Source of the DNA: Woeseiaceae bacterium
Lineage (GTDB): Bacteria; Pseudomonadota; Gammaproteobacteria; Steroidobacterales; Woeseiaceae
Length of the DNA: 40,607 nt
Reading direction: 5' to 3'
NCBI GenBank assembly: GCA_013001045.1
Contig: JABDNG010000001.1
Coordinates: forward strand, 1 to 40,607
The notes under the pieces were generated by a model, which was given only the letters and a program-made list of their open reading frames with translations, did no database searches and was not told the DNA's origin. This document shows, piece after piece, positions 31,579 to 39,492 of this stretch; position 1 is the first letter of the stretch; every line of letters begins with the position of its first letter. A program made the position numbers and the translations under genes.

Positions 31579-32274
31579 ATGAATTTCAGATCTCTCAAGT
31601 ATCAGGCGGGCCGCTTGCACTGGGCCATCCCTATCGGTGCCATCGTCGTCGTGATACTCATTGCCATAACGGCGTGGGTCGTGATCCAGGATGAAGAGGA
31701 CGCGAAGGGTGCGCAGTCGGCCGACGACGCACGTGCCGCGGCCCTCGCCAGCGAACACGCACCCACCACCGGAGATCCGAATGCGCCAGTTCACATCGTC
31801 GAGTTTCTCGACCCCGCGTGTGAGACTTGTGCCGTCTTTTATCCGCTCGTCAAACAATGGCTGCAGGAAGTGCCTGGCAAGCTGCGATTGTCGGTTCGTC
31901 ATGTTCCGTTCCATCGGGGCTCCGAGTACGCTGTCCAGGTCCTCGAAGCAAGCCGCGAACAGGGCCTGTACTGGGAGACGCTCGAGGCCCTGCTCGCAAC
32001 GCAAGGCCAGTGGACACAGAACCACACCGTGGTGCCCGAGCGCATAGCGCCCGCCATCGCCAGCGTGGGCCTGAACATGGATCGACTCAAGACCGACATG
32101 AATAACTTCGACGTCAAGCTGCGCATGGAGCATGATCGCAAAGACGCGGTATCGTTAATGGTCCGCGCAACGCCGCAGTACTTCGTCAATGGACGAGAGC
32201 TGAAAAACTTCGGTTACGAGCAACTCGCCGCACTCGTCCGTGACGAGCTGTCGAAGGCCGAGTCGACGCAATAA
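31579..32274 (+). CDS. Membrane-anchored DsbA-family thiol-disulfide protein
   Basis: A 231-residue protein with one N-terminal membrane helix (about residues 15-36), a short linker and a thioredoxin-fold domain. GDPNAPVHIVEFLDPACETC (65-84) contains the redox motif C81-E-T-C84, and the cis-proline is in RATPQYFVNG (about 200-209). The DsbA helical insert lies between. It belongs with the Thioredoxin_4/DsbA-like proteins that oxidise or shuffle disulfides in the periplasm; the CETC motif differs from CPHC and its redox potential cannot be guessed. Strong GAGGAG ribosome site. The cysteine-bearing pilin and lipoprotein in this window are possible clients (inference). Confidence 0.88.
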   Translation: MNFRSLKYQAGRLHWAIPIGAIVVVILIAITAWVVIQDEEDAKGAQSADDARAAALASEHAPTTGDPNAPVHIVEFLDPACETCAVFYPLVKQWLQEVPGKLRLSVRHVPFHRGSEYAVQVLEASREQGLYWETLEALLATQGQWTQNHTVVPERIAPAIASVGLNMDRLKTDMNNFDVKLRMEHDRKDAVSLMVRATPQYFVNGRELKNFGYEQLAALVRDELSKAESTQ

Positions 32275-32406
32275 GACCCAGGCTATCTGGTTAGTTGCCG
32301 CTCAAAATTGGCACAGTGACTTCTACGCAACGATGTCCATCATCGCCTCGGCGTCGAACTTGCGTTAGCGTAGCAACTGCTCCTCGAGCGTTCTTTTTTC
32401 AGAGCG

Positions 32407-33642
32407 CTACATTTCAATCGTTTTGGTCGTATCCGTGACCGCAGACCTTCTTGAAAAGTAACGTAAGAACATGACCGCGGCGATCAAGAACAAAATGCTC
32501 GCGGCAATTAACGCCCAGAGAAGATAATTGCTTTCGGTCTGTTCAGGGACAGCGACGATCTTTAACTCGCCGGACAAACTTGTAAATCCATCAAGGCCGG
32601 ATTCGCTTACTGCAGTCACTCTCCAATAGCTGATTCCTATGGGGAGCGACGACACGGTTAGGGTGGTTTCGGGAATTCCGCGCTGATTGAATATCGGTTG
32701 CGTGCAATGTCGGTCTTTGCAAACGTCCAGGCGATAGGCGGCAGCGCCGTCCAACGGCTCCCAGCTGAACTCAATATTTTCAGCAAACACTTCATCAACA
32801 AGCGCATGTATTTCGGGGGCCGGCAGCAGACGCTCGGGTTCAGCGGGCGCCTGCCCCGCAACTGCCGTTGTACCCATTCCAGTCTCTACGGCGACACTGA
32901 CCCCCGCCGACTGCACGGCACTGGAGCCTTCGTAGACCATCACTTGCGATCTATCGTTGCCGACCTTGCGTGCTCGGGTTGAATTGTTGCCATCTGCCCC
33001 GCGCGCGGGTCGCGTTATGGTTCCCGCCACATTGATTTCAATTTGCTGCTGCGGCGCATCGATCTGCTCCAGGCGCAGTTCGGTTTCGCCGCTCCTGATT
33101 TCTATCTCGCTTCGACTTACACCGGAATCTTGCGGTTCCAGCGCCCGCAAGAATATTTGTGAATATTCCGTAACCAGGACGGTCGTGGCGCCGTCGAACT
33201 GAAGAACAGCGGACGAGTCCGCAAGCGTTCGCACGGCATCTAATGGAAACAAACGATCGCCCTCAATTGCGTCTCTCCAATCGCTCCGTTTCACGTTTTT
33301 CTCAACGACGTTGAAGATCTTTTCAATGACCGCCTGGTATACCTCCACTACCTCTACGGCAACGACCGGCGCAGGCTGCTCGTAACCAGTGATAATGTTG
33401 ATGACTTGACCCGGCATGATGATATCGGGGTCGTCCAGATCCGGGTTGACCGCGACGTTCGTATTCCATAATGCGTCAGGTCCCAAATGCTTGCGCGCCA
33501 GCTTCGCCAGCGTATCTCCTTCTCTGACCACATAGGATTCAACGATCGCTCGCAGGTCTTCGTCCGTCGCTGTTTCCGCATGTACAAATGTCTGCGCGAT
33601 GACAGTAACTGCGAGTAACGCCATGGCAATCATTCTATTCAT
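32407..33642 (-). CDS. LysM-FecR-FnIII-like membrane protein
   Basis: A 411-residue protein: signal peptide (1-22); LysM domain (YVVREGDTLAKLARKHLG...MPGQVINI, about 37-83), a peptidoglycan-binding module; a FecR-type beta domain (about 115-245, VKRSDWRDAIEGDRLFPLDAVRT..); a fibronectin-III-like domain (about 290-370, FSWEPLDGAAAYRLDVCKD) and a C-terminal membrane helix (about 376-396) with basic end. It is therefore periplasmic and anchored at its C-terminus. Its first 8 bases overlap the kinase gene (ATGAATAG), so it is translationally coupled and probably supplies an envelope-sensing partner to the kinase. LysM-FecR proteins are often next to signalling ATPases or cyclases (family knowledge). 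Confidence 0.85.
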   Translation of the reverse strand: MNRMIAMALLAVTVIAQTFVHAETATDEDLRAIVESYVVREGDTLAKLARKHLGPDALWNTNVAVNPDLDDPDIIMPGQVINIITGYEQPAPVVAVEVVEVYQAVIEKIFNVVEKNVKRSDWRDAIEGDRLFPLDAVRTLADSSAVLQFDGATTVLVTEYSQIFLRALEPQDSGVSRSEIEIRSGETELRLEQIDAPQQQIEINVAGTITRPARGADGNNSTRARKVGNDRSQVMVYEGSSAVQSAGVSVAVETGMGTTAVAGQAPAEPERLLPAPEIHALVDEVFAENIEFSWEPLDGAAAYRLDVCKDRHCTQPIFNQRGIPETTLTVSSLPIGISYWRVTAVSESGLDGFTSLSGELKIVAVPEQTESNYLLWALIAASILFLIAAVMFLRYFSRRSAVTDTTKTIEM

Positions 33643-35584
33643 TATTTGCTCGCACCATTTTTCGTATCGCAGTGTCTGGCAATATTTCGGTCGTCAAACC
33701 AGCATGCTCACCAACTTGCAAAATGTCGTCCGAAAAACTCGGCTCCCATCTTTGCACCCCTAATGCTTTCTCAAGTGAGTCCGCGACCATTGCCGCATTG
33801 TTAGGTCGCATGAGGGGATCCTTCGCAAGCAAGCTCATGACTACATTGGACAAAGGCTCCGGTATATTGCGGTCCAGTTTGCACGGCGGTGGTGGCGTGT
33901 AATTACCGGTAAGAATAAATGTCTGCTTGATCGATGTTCCCTTAAATGGATTGTCGCCGACTAAACACCGATACAACACTACGCCAACCGCAAACATGTC
34001 GGACATTTCACTGTAAGCACTTTTGTTGATGATTTCCGGGGCAATATGGCCGGGCGACCCAATCACATGAGAGTCGACCTTAAGATTCTTACTTGTAAGA
34101 CTCGCAACACCAAAATCGGAAAGCTTAATACTACCGTTGTAACCGAGAAGTACATTACTCGGCTTAATGTCCCGATGGATGATCGATCGACGATGCGCCT
34201 CGCTAAGACCTCGCAATATTCCGATGGCCAAAGCAACGGTTTGCAGCGGTGGAATAGTCTTATGGCGTTGCAGATAATCGTTCAGGCTAATCCCGTCGAT
34301 TAATTCCATCGCGATAAATGCGATATCCTGAGCATCCACTGCGTCATACACGGTAACAATATTTGGATGGACGATCTTTGCAACGATCTTCGCTTCTTTG
34401 ACGAGCTTGGCGACCAGTTCATGTCTATCGAAGAAGACCTCTAATTTTCCGATCTTTATCGTCTTTATTGCGACTTCTCGCTCAAGACGTGGGTCCCATC
34501 CTCTGAAGATGGTACCCATCGATCCGCTGGCAATAACATCCTCTATCTGATACCGCCCGAGGCTCACCGACTGTAGTTCACTCTTGTTCTTTAGCTGGCG
34601 TTCGAGCAGAGAGAAGGACTGTCGGAGCTGATCGATTTCACTGCCTGACGTGTCTGCCGAGTTGGTGCCTAACAAACGCTGTTGTGCAAGGATCATTTCA
34701 CGAATTGGCTTGATGATTTTTGTGTGCGCAGCAAAGGCAAATAATGCGCACAACAGCGAAACCGCGAGCAACGCCCTGATTGCCGCATTCCACATGTCCT
34801 GACGCGCGATTTCCGCTTTGTCGGCGGGCTGCTGCGAAAAAACAATCCAATCGGTACCCGTTACACGTGCAAATGCCGCAACTTGGCGTGCGCCGTTGTC
34901 GCCAACAAAATTGTCCGCGGCCGATCCTACGTAGCGTGCCTCGACTAACGTTCTCAAGTTATCGGGAAAGCTGGCGTAATTATTGACGTTCCCGTCGATA
35001 ATCTCGTTCTGTCCACTGCTCAGCCCTAAGACTGCATCATTCAGTGCGGGCACCGTCAGTAGGTCCTGCAGCTTTGAGCGATCGACCAGCATGAGTGCTA
35101 TATGCTTCTGGTCTACCGTGAGCTGGCGAATAACCAAATAGCTTTGGTCATTTAGCGTTATGGCCTGCAAAGCGTCTTCGGACGCGTGCTGGAGAATCGA
35201 CTCTGCCAACAAACCTACTGTCTTTTTCTGTGCAATTTTTTTAAGTCGCTGAGCATCATCGTTTGTAAAAACGGCAATCGCCAGAACTTCATTCTGAACT
35301 AGTAGCGTACTCGCAAGTAGTTCATCGGACAATTTGCTTTGAAGTTGCTCGAGAAGATTTTGATTATCCGCAATCGATCTCAATAGATTTTGCAGCCCAA
35401 GTACATATGAACTCACTTTGTCGGCAGTCGCGTCCACAGACACCAAATGAGTTTGCTGTACCTGGCCAATGAGGCTGTCCTGGTTCGCTTTTATCTGGTA
35501 CGCGGTAATTGCGAAGGGCAACAGGCCGACCAAGAGCAGGCCCAATACGATCCAGGCTATGAGGGGTAGCGCTTTCGATTTCAT
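33635..35584 (-). CDS. Membrane receptor Ser/Thr protein kinase (Hanks type) with Cache-like sensor
   Basis: A 649-residue receptor kinase. Residues 8-28 and 268-286 are membrane helices enclosing a periplasmic sensor of about 240 residues of the double-Cache type. A HAMP-like/coiled linker (about 287-340) leads to a full catalytic domain (344-605): glycine loop ASGSMGTIFRG, VAIK with Lys374, HRD with Asp472 in IIHRDIKPSNVLL, DFG with Asp490, and APE in GHIAPEI. All catalytic residues are present, so it should be an active kinase. Fixing a Cache sensor directly to a Hanks kinase is unusual; most bacterial examples have PASTA or no sensor. The next gene in the operon is the LysM-FecR protein. 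Confidence 0.93.
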   Translation of the reverse strand: MKSKALPLIAWIVLGLLLVGLLPFAITAYQIKANQDSLIGQVQQTHLVSVDATADKVSSYVLGLQNLLRSIADNQNLLEQLQSKLSDELLASTLLVQNEVLAIAVFTNDDAQRLKKIAQKKTVGLLAESILQHASEDALQAITLNDQSYLVIRQLTVDQKHIALMLVDRSKLQDLLTVPALNDAVLGLSSGQNEIIDGNVNNYASFPDNLRTLVEARYVGSAADNFVGDNGARQVAAFARVTGTDWIVFSQQPADKAEIARQDMWNAAIRALLAVSLLCALFAFAAHTKIIKPIREMILAQQRLLGTNSADTSGSEIDQLRQSFSLLERQLKNKSELQSVSLGRYQIEDVIASGSMGTIFRGWDPRLEREVAIKTIKIGKLEVFFDRHELVAKLVKEAKIVAKIVHPNIVTVYDAVDAQDIAFIAMELIDGISLNDYLQRHKTIPPLQTVALAIGILRGLSEAHRRSIIHRDIKPSNVLLGYNGSIKLSDFGVASLTSKNLKVDSHVIGSPGHIAPEIINKSAYSEMSDMFAVGVVLYRCLVGDNPFKGTSIKQTFILTGNYTPPPPCKLDRNIPEPLSNVVMSLLAKDPLMRPNNAAMVADSLEKALGVQRWEPSFSDDILQVGEHAGLTTEILPDTAIRKMVRANNE

Positions 35585-35812
35585 ATTATTCTTCTTATCT
35601 CAATCACAAGCGAGATTTAAATGGGGAATTATTATGCTATTGACTGATCCTCACAGGAAGAGCGGGAGTGTGAACGTTTGTGACAACTAGAAAATAACGG
35701 CCGCGTTAATACGAACACCGTGCCAACCGAAGAGATGAACTTTCCACTAGTACGGCGGACCGATTCACCACAACTCGGCTTTACCGAATTGTAAGGGTAG
35801 GGTGCCGACTAT

Positions 35813-35916
35813 GGTGCCGGTGTTAACTTATTACGTTAAATTCTCGCAAAAGTTGGTGCCGGTGTTAACTTATTACGTCAGATTCTCGCAAAAGTTAATG
35901 AGTTAACACCGGCACC
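35813..35916 (+). repeat. 42-bp direct repeat pair plus inverted tip
   Basis: Two tandem 42-bp units (35813-35854 and 35855-35896) begin with GGTGCCGGTGTTAACTTATT and differ at two positions in the middle. They are followed at 35897-35916 by AATGAGTTAACACCGGCACC, the reverse complement of the unit start with one mismatch. The whole can fold into a long stem and looks like a REP/BIME-type or miniature transposable unit of a family different from the GGTCCGACC elements. Confidence 0.7.
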
Positions 35917-35992
35917 GAGTCGGTCGTTGGGCGTCGCGTCTCGAAGTATTGGAATTGCTGCAGACGCAACACTTCGACATCCTGCATTACGC

Positions 35993-36138
35993 CGGACTCG
36001 CAGCTTTTCAGTGAATAGATTTCACTATCCAACGTATTCTGCGGTCATCCATGAGCTCGTATTGCGCCAGATTTGCGACCCGGTGGGTGCTCTTGAGTGA
36101 CGGTAAGTAATCCTGGTTTGGGCACCAAGATGGGCACC
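35993..36138. repeat. 131-bp (about 146 bp extended) direct repeat, copy A
   Basis: Aligns without gaps to 38348-38493. Over the core 36008-36138 versus 38363-38493 I count about 96 of 131 identical bases (73%). On the minus strand both copies keep an open frame with the shared residues WCPNQ, LP-x-LK, a QY pair and a final IVKS-x-H followed by TGA at the same site, so the relic may be coding. No family is recognised. Confidence 0.65.
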
Positions 36139-36509
36139 ACGCCGGGACCCCGGTGGTGCCGCGACACAACCCATTGAACCGTAGATAATCCATCGTACAT
36201 TGACGCTAGCGGATGACTTTTTTTGCGTAAGGTTCCGTTCCTGTCCATCGCACTGGAAGTATCGTCTGTAACCCTCCGAGAGTTGGTTAAATTGTGTCAA
36301 TGAACGCAAAAGCTGTCGCAATTACCCGACGTTTTTTTCCGTCTCTGTTCACCGCAGTGATGCTAGACTCGGCCCGAACTGCAGGTTCACTCCAGACAAA
36401 AAATCGGCGAACCACGGTAACTCCGGTAGCGACAAATCACTTACAGGCGACGTGCAGATACTCGTTCTGAATGATCGCTTGTCCTCGACAGAAATCTGAC
36501 AATTCACGA

Positions 36510-38309
36510 ATGACAACAGCGAAACTCGAAAACAGCGCGCCAACATCTCACTCGGATCGGCATCTGATCGCCGGCCGCTACCGCACGCATACTCGAATCG
36601 GGCATGGCCGGCTCGGAGAAATCTTCACGGCGACTGATGAAGGCTACGAAGAACTTGGCGTCGAGCAGCGCCTGGCGATCCAGGTAATTCCGGAAAGCGT
36701 TGTCCGTAACAACAGGCTTTTCAACAAGATCAACCTGGGTTACACCATACTTCGAGCCGCCGCTCACCCTAGTATTGTCAATTTCCTGCAGTTTGGCCGG
36801 GACGGCAAATTTGGCTTTGTCGTCATGGAGCTTCTGGACGGCCTGTCATTACGCCTGGTGCTGGATGACGCGGAGATGCTAACGCTGGATGAGACGAAAC
36901 CGGTTATTCGTGGCGTAGGCGAGGCACTCCAACTGTTGCATGCCAAGGATATGGTTCATGGCGGTTTAACGACCAAGGCCGTATTCATTACCGAAGAACT
37001 CGAGGTGCGGCTGCTGGATGTGCTGCCACTAGACTCTGCCGAACCGATTATTCGCGGCGCGACCACGAGCGATCCATTCAGTCGCTGTACGGTCGAGGAC
37101 GACGTCTTTGATCTGGCTTGTCTCGCATACGAGATGCTGACCGGAAAACACCCGTTCAACTACAGTTCCCCGGCCGAAGCCAGGTTGGCGGGGCTCGAAG
37201 CCGAGCGCATTGTTTCGCTGACCGATTACGAATGGAGCGCACTTCGTCGCGCGCTGTCGTTCGAGCGGGAGCAACGGACGTCCTCGATCGCAGACTTTAT
37301 GCGCGAGTTTGACATCAGGGGCACGGAGCGTCTTCGACCGACAGTAGATCAACCGCCCAGGCACGAGCCCATCGCTTATCCGGCGGTGGCAGAGGCAGCG
37401 CCGCTGACCCGGCCGGGCGTACCGGCGCAAAGCGCCGCGACCGTCGATTCGGTCCCACGGTACGAAAATAGACCGCCGAAAGCGAGGCCGAGTCCCAAGC
37501 GGGCCCGCCCGCTTCGAACGACTTTCCTGGGGATGTTGCTTGCCGGGCTCAGTGCCTGGTCTATTTACGGTGAACCACAGGAGAGCATCGTAAATTTGAT
37601 CAGCTACGTTGACGAAAGTATGAATGTCGGGCTAACAGGGCGACATGATGAGGTTGTCAAGATCTCGACACCGGATCCTGCCCGATCGGTCTCAACGGAC
37701 CGTCTTGCGCTGGTCGACCATCCTGCTGCCACAGCACCTGCAGCTACCGACGAGGTAATGCCCGCAGATTTGGAGGCGAAGCGGTCTGAACCGGAACACA
37801 CGGCAACGACTGAAGGAGTTGTTGCGGTCTTGGCGCAACCGACGGATCGGCCCGCGCCTGCTGCTCCGCCGAAAGGCGGGAACACTACGGACACCGGCGA
37901 CGAGGCGACGAACCGCACGGCGGATGAGGTTTCGGCGGATACGAATGCCGCTCCGATGCAAACGGAATCCGAATTGGGTTTCGTTGAATCCATTGTCTCG
38001 GTATCCGAGCGCGACGGTGCTGCACGAATTGCTGCACTGCGTACCCAAAACTCGGCAACACCACTGATTTGGTGGACCAGCGAGCACACTGCCAATGCCG
38101 ACCAGGACTTTATCTCCGTAGAGCAACAGACATTGGCCGATGTGTCAATCGAAGACAGCAACATGCTGTATGTTTCACTGGTCAACGACAACCTGCCCGA
38201 GCCACCGGAATCTTTTTTCATAAGCCTCGGGTTCCGCAATACTCAGCAGGGGCAAATCGAGCGAATTGCCACTGTCCGCGTGGATATTATCGACGACGAC
38301 TTGCCATAG
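36510..38309 (+). CDS. Transmembrane pseudokinase with periplasmic Calx-beta domain
   Basis: 599 codons from the ATG at 36510; an in-frame ATG at 36471 is an alternative. Residues 22-270 are a Hanks-type kinase fold (GRYRTHTRIGHGRLGEIF glycine loop; FVVMELLDGLSL; DLACLAYEMLTGKHPF) but the catalytic residues are lost: VAIK is LAIQ (Gln58), HRD is VHGG (Gly152 in place of Asp), and DFG is LDVLP. A proline/arginine-rich stretch precedes a membrane helix (about 337-354). After a low-complexity Ala/Thr/Glu-rich periplasmic spacer comes a Calx-beta domain (about 486-599: VSVSERDGAARIAAL..., NLPEPPESFFISL, VDIIDDD). It lies near an active receptor kinase, so it may be a scaffold or allosteric partner. 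The gene is flanked by the 131-bp repeats. Confidence 0.85.
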   Translation: MTTAKLENSAPTSHSDRHLIAGRYRTHTRIGHGRLGEIFTATDEGYEELGVEQRLAIQVIPESVVRNNRLFNKINLGYTILRAAAHPSIVNFLQFGRDGKFGFVVMELLDGLSLRLVLDDAEMLTLDETKPVIRGVGEALQLLHAKDMVHGGLTTKAVFITEELEVRLLDVLPLDSAEPIIRGATTSDPFSRCTVEDDVFDLACLAYEMLTGKHPFNYSSPAEARLAGLEAERIVSLTDYEWSALRRALSFEREQRTSSIADFMREFDIRGTERLRPTVDQPPRHEPIAYPAVAEAAPLTRPGVPAQSAATVDSVPRYENRPPKARPSPKRARPLRTTFLGMLLAGLSAWSIYGEPQESIVNLISYVDESMNVGLTGRHDEVVKISTPDPARSVSTDRLALVDHPAATAPAATDEVMPADLEAKRSEPEHTATTEGVVAVLAQPTDRPAPAAPPKGGNTTDTGDEATNRTADEVSADTNAAPMQTESELGFVESIVSVSERDGAARIAALRTQNSATPLIWWTSEHTANADQDFISVEQQTLADVSIEDSNMLYVSLVNDNLPEPPESFFISLGFRNTQQGQIERIATVRVDIIDDDLP

Positions 38310-38347
38310 TCCTTCGACCGCAGCGATATCGATGCATTAATCCATGC

Positions 38348-38493
38348 TGGACACGCGGATTGTCAGTGAACAGATTTCACAATCCTGCGTGGCCCAAGGT
38401 AACCCGAGAGCATGTATTGCGTCGGAGTTGGGGCGTGGTCGATTACCTTGAGTGCCGGTAGGTCATGCTGGTTTGGGCACCAAAGTGGGCACT
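38348..38493. repeat. 131-bp (about 146 bp extended) direct repeat, copy B
   Basis: The partner of 35993-36138, same orientation, 2,355 bp away. It starts 39 bases after the pseudokinase stop and ends 53 bases before the radical SAM start. The minus-strand frame ends IVKSVH-stop as in copy A. Confidence 0.65.
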
Positions 38494-38545
38494 CTAGTCG
38501 GTATGCATGAGTGTCCCGATCTGTTGTTGCGCTATAGTTATCAAT

Positions 38546-39475
38546 ATGGCTGCCGATCCCTCCATCGAGACGCTGCCGACGCCGCTGTCGGGGCTGCACT
38601 TGTTGCTGACCTATGAGTGCAACTATGCGTGCGACCACTGCTTTGTCTGGGGCGGGCCGTCGCAGACCGGCACCATGACGGTCGAATCCATCGAGCAAAT
38701 CCTCCGCGAGGCCGACACGCTGGGCACTGTCGAATGGATCTACTTCGAGGGCGGTGAAGCGTTTCTCTATTTCGCGATGCTGCGCACCGGCATTCGCCTT
38801 GCCAAGGAACGCGGTTACAAGGTCGGCATCGTTACCAACGCCTACTGGGCAACTACGGACGCTGATGCCCTGGAGTGGTTACGGCCACTTGCCGGTTCGA
38901 TCGATGATTTATCCATAAGCAACGACGTTTATCACGGCAGTGATGAAGGCGTAAACCAGGCCGAGATTGCGCGCCGTGTTGCCAAGCGGCTCAATATGCC
39001 GGTCGATTTTATCCGCGTCGCCGCGCCCGGCGCTTGCGACGTGCCTGCTGGGGTCGGTCAACTACCTGCGGGTGAGTCAGCAGTGCTGTACCGGGGCCGC
39101 GCAGCGGACAAGCTCTCATCACTTGTCGAGGCAAAGCCGTGGGAGCAATTCACGGTATGCCCGTGGGAGGATTTGCGAAAACCGGAACGGCTGCACGTCG
39201 ACCCATTCGGCAACCTGCACATCTGCCAGGGCATATCGATCGGCAACCTCTTCAAGCGCCCGCTTGTAAAGATCATGCGTGAATACGACCCTGACAGTCA
39301 CCCAATCGTCGGACCCTTGCTCGTTGGCGGCCCGGCCGAGATTATTCGCCATTACGAGCTTGCCCATGAGGACGGTTACGCCGATCACTGTCACCTTTGC
39401 TATAAGGCGCGCTGCGCCCTGAGGGAGCGCTTTCCCGATGTGTTGACGCCGGATCAGATGTACGGTGACATCTGA
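38546..39475 (+). CDS. Radical SAM protein with SPASM-like C-terminal cysteines
   Basis: A 309-residue radical SAM enzyme; the ATG at 38546 is preferred because the upstream in-frame ATG gives a poor cysteine-rich lead. The 4Fe-4S motif is C25-x3-C29-x2-C32 (CNYACDHC), followed by the GGEAFL glycine-rich SAM motif (about residues 67-72) and SISNDVYH. The C-terminal half has CPWEDLRKPERLHVDPFGNLHICQG and then DHCHLCYKARCALRERFP, seven cysteines in a SPASM/twitch-like arrangement that would hold an auxiliary cluster. SPASM enzymes usually modify peptides. I find no precursor-like small gene beside it, so the substrate is unknown. Gene is in an island between repeat B and a RAYT-derived element. 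Confidence 0.88.
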   Translation: MAADPSIETLPTPLSGLHLLLTYECNYACDHCFVWGGPSQTGTMTVESIEQILREADTLGTVEWIYFEGGEAFLYFAMLRTGIRLAKERGYKVGIVTNAYWATTDADALEWLRPLAGSIDDLSISNDVYHGSDEGVNQAEIARRVAKRLNMPVDFIRVAAPGACDVPAGVGQLPAGESAVLYRGRAADKLSSLVEAKPWEQFTVCPWEDLRKPERLHVDPFGNLHICQGISIGNLFKRPLVKIMREYDPDSHPIVGPLLVGGPAEIIRHYELAHEDGYADHCHLCYKARCALRERFPDVLTPDQMYGDI

Positions 39476-39492
39476 CGAGTTAACAGCCGGAG

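Larger units (their letters stand above)
35585..36509. other. Repeat-rich region between kinase and pseudokinase genes
   Basis: 925 bases with no gene I can support. In order: a possible promoter for the kinase gene on the minus strand (CATAAT-type -10 in an AT-rich stretch, 35620-35640), the 42-bp repeats (35813-35916), a unit with CGAAGT/ACTTCG arms (about 35940-35980), the 131-bp repeat A (35993-36138), and an imperfect GC hairpin (36133-36160: GGCACCAC against GTGGTGCC). A short frame over repeat A is conserved between both repeat copies. Confidence 0.5.

Noticed and set aside
31216-32133. A 305-codon minus-strand frame
   Set aside because: It is antisense to the DsbA-like gene, which has the CETC motif and cis-proline; the frame has no recognisable domain.
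35913-36012. A short plus-strand frame ending ...FDILHYAGLAAFQ, recalling a CHAT-domain remnant
   Set aside because: Only about 30 codons, the expected histidine after AG is missing, and part of it lies in repeat A; similarity is probably chance.
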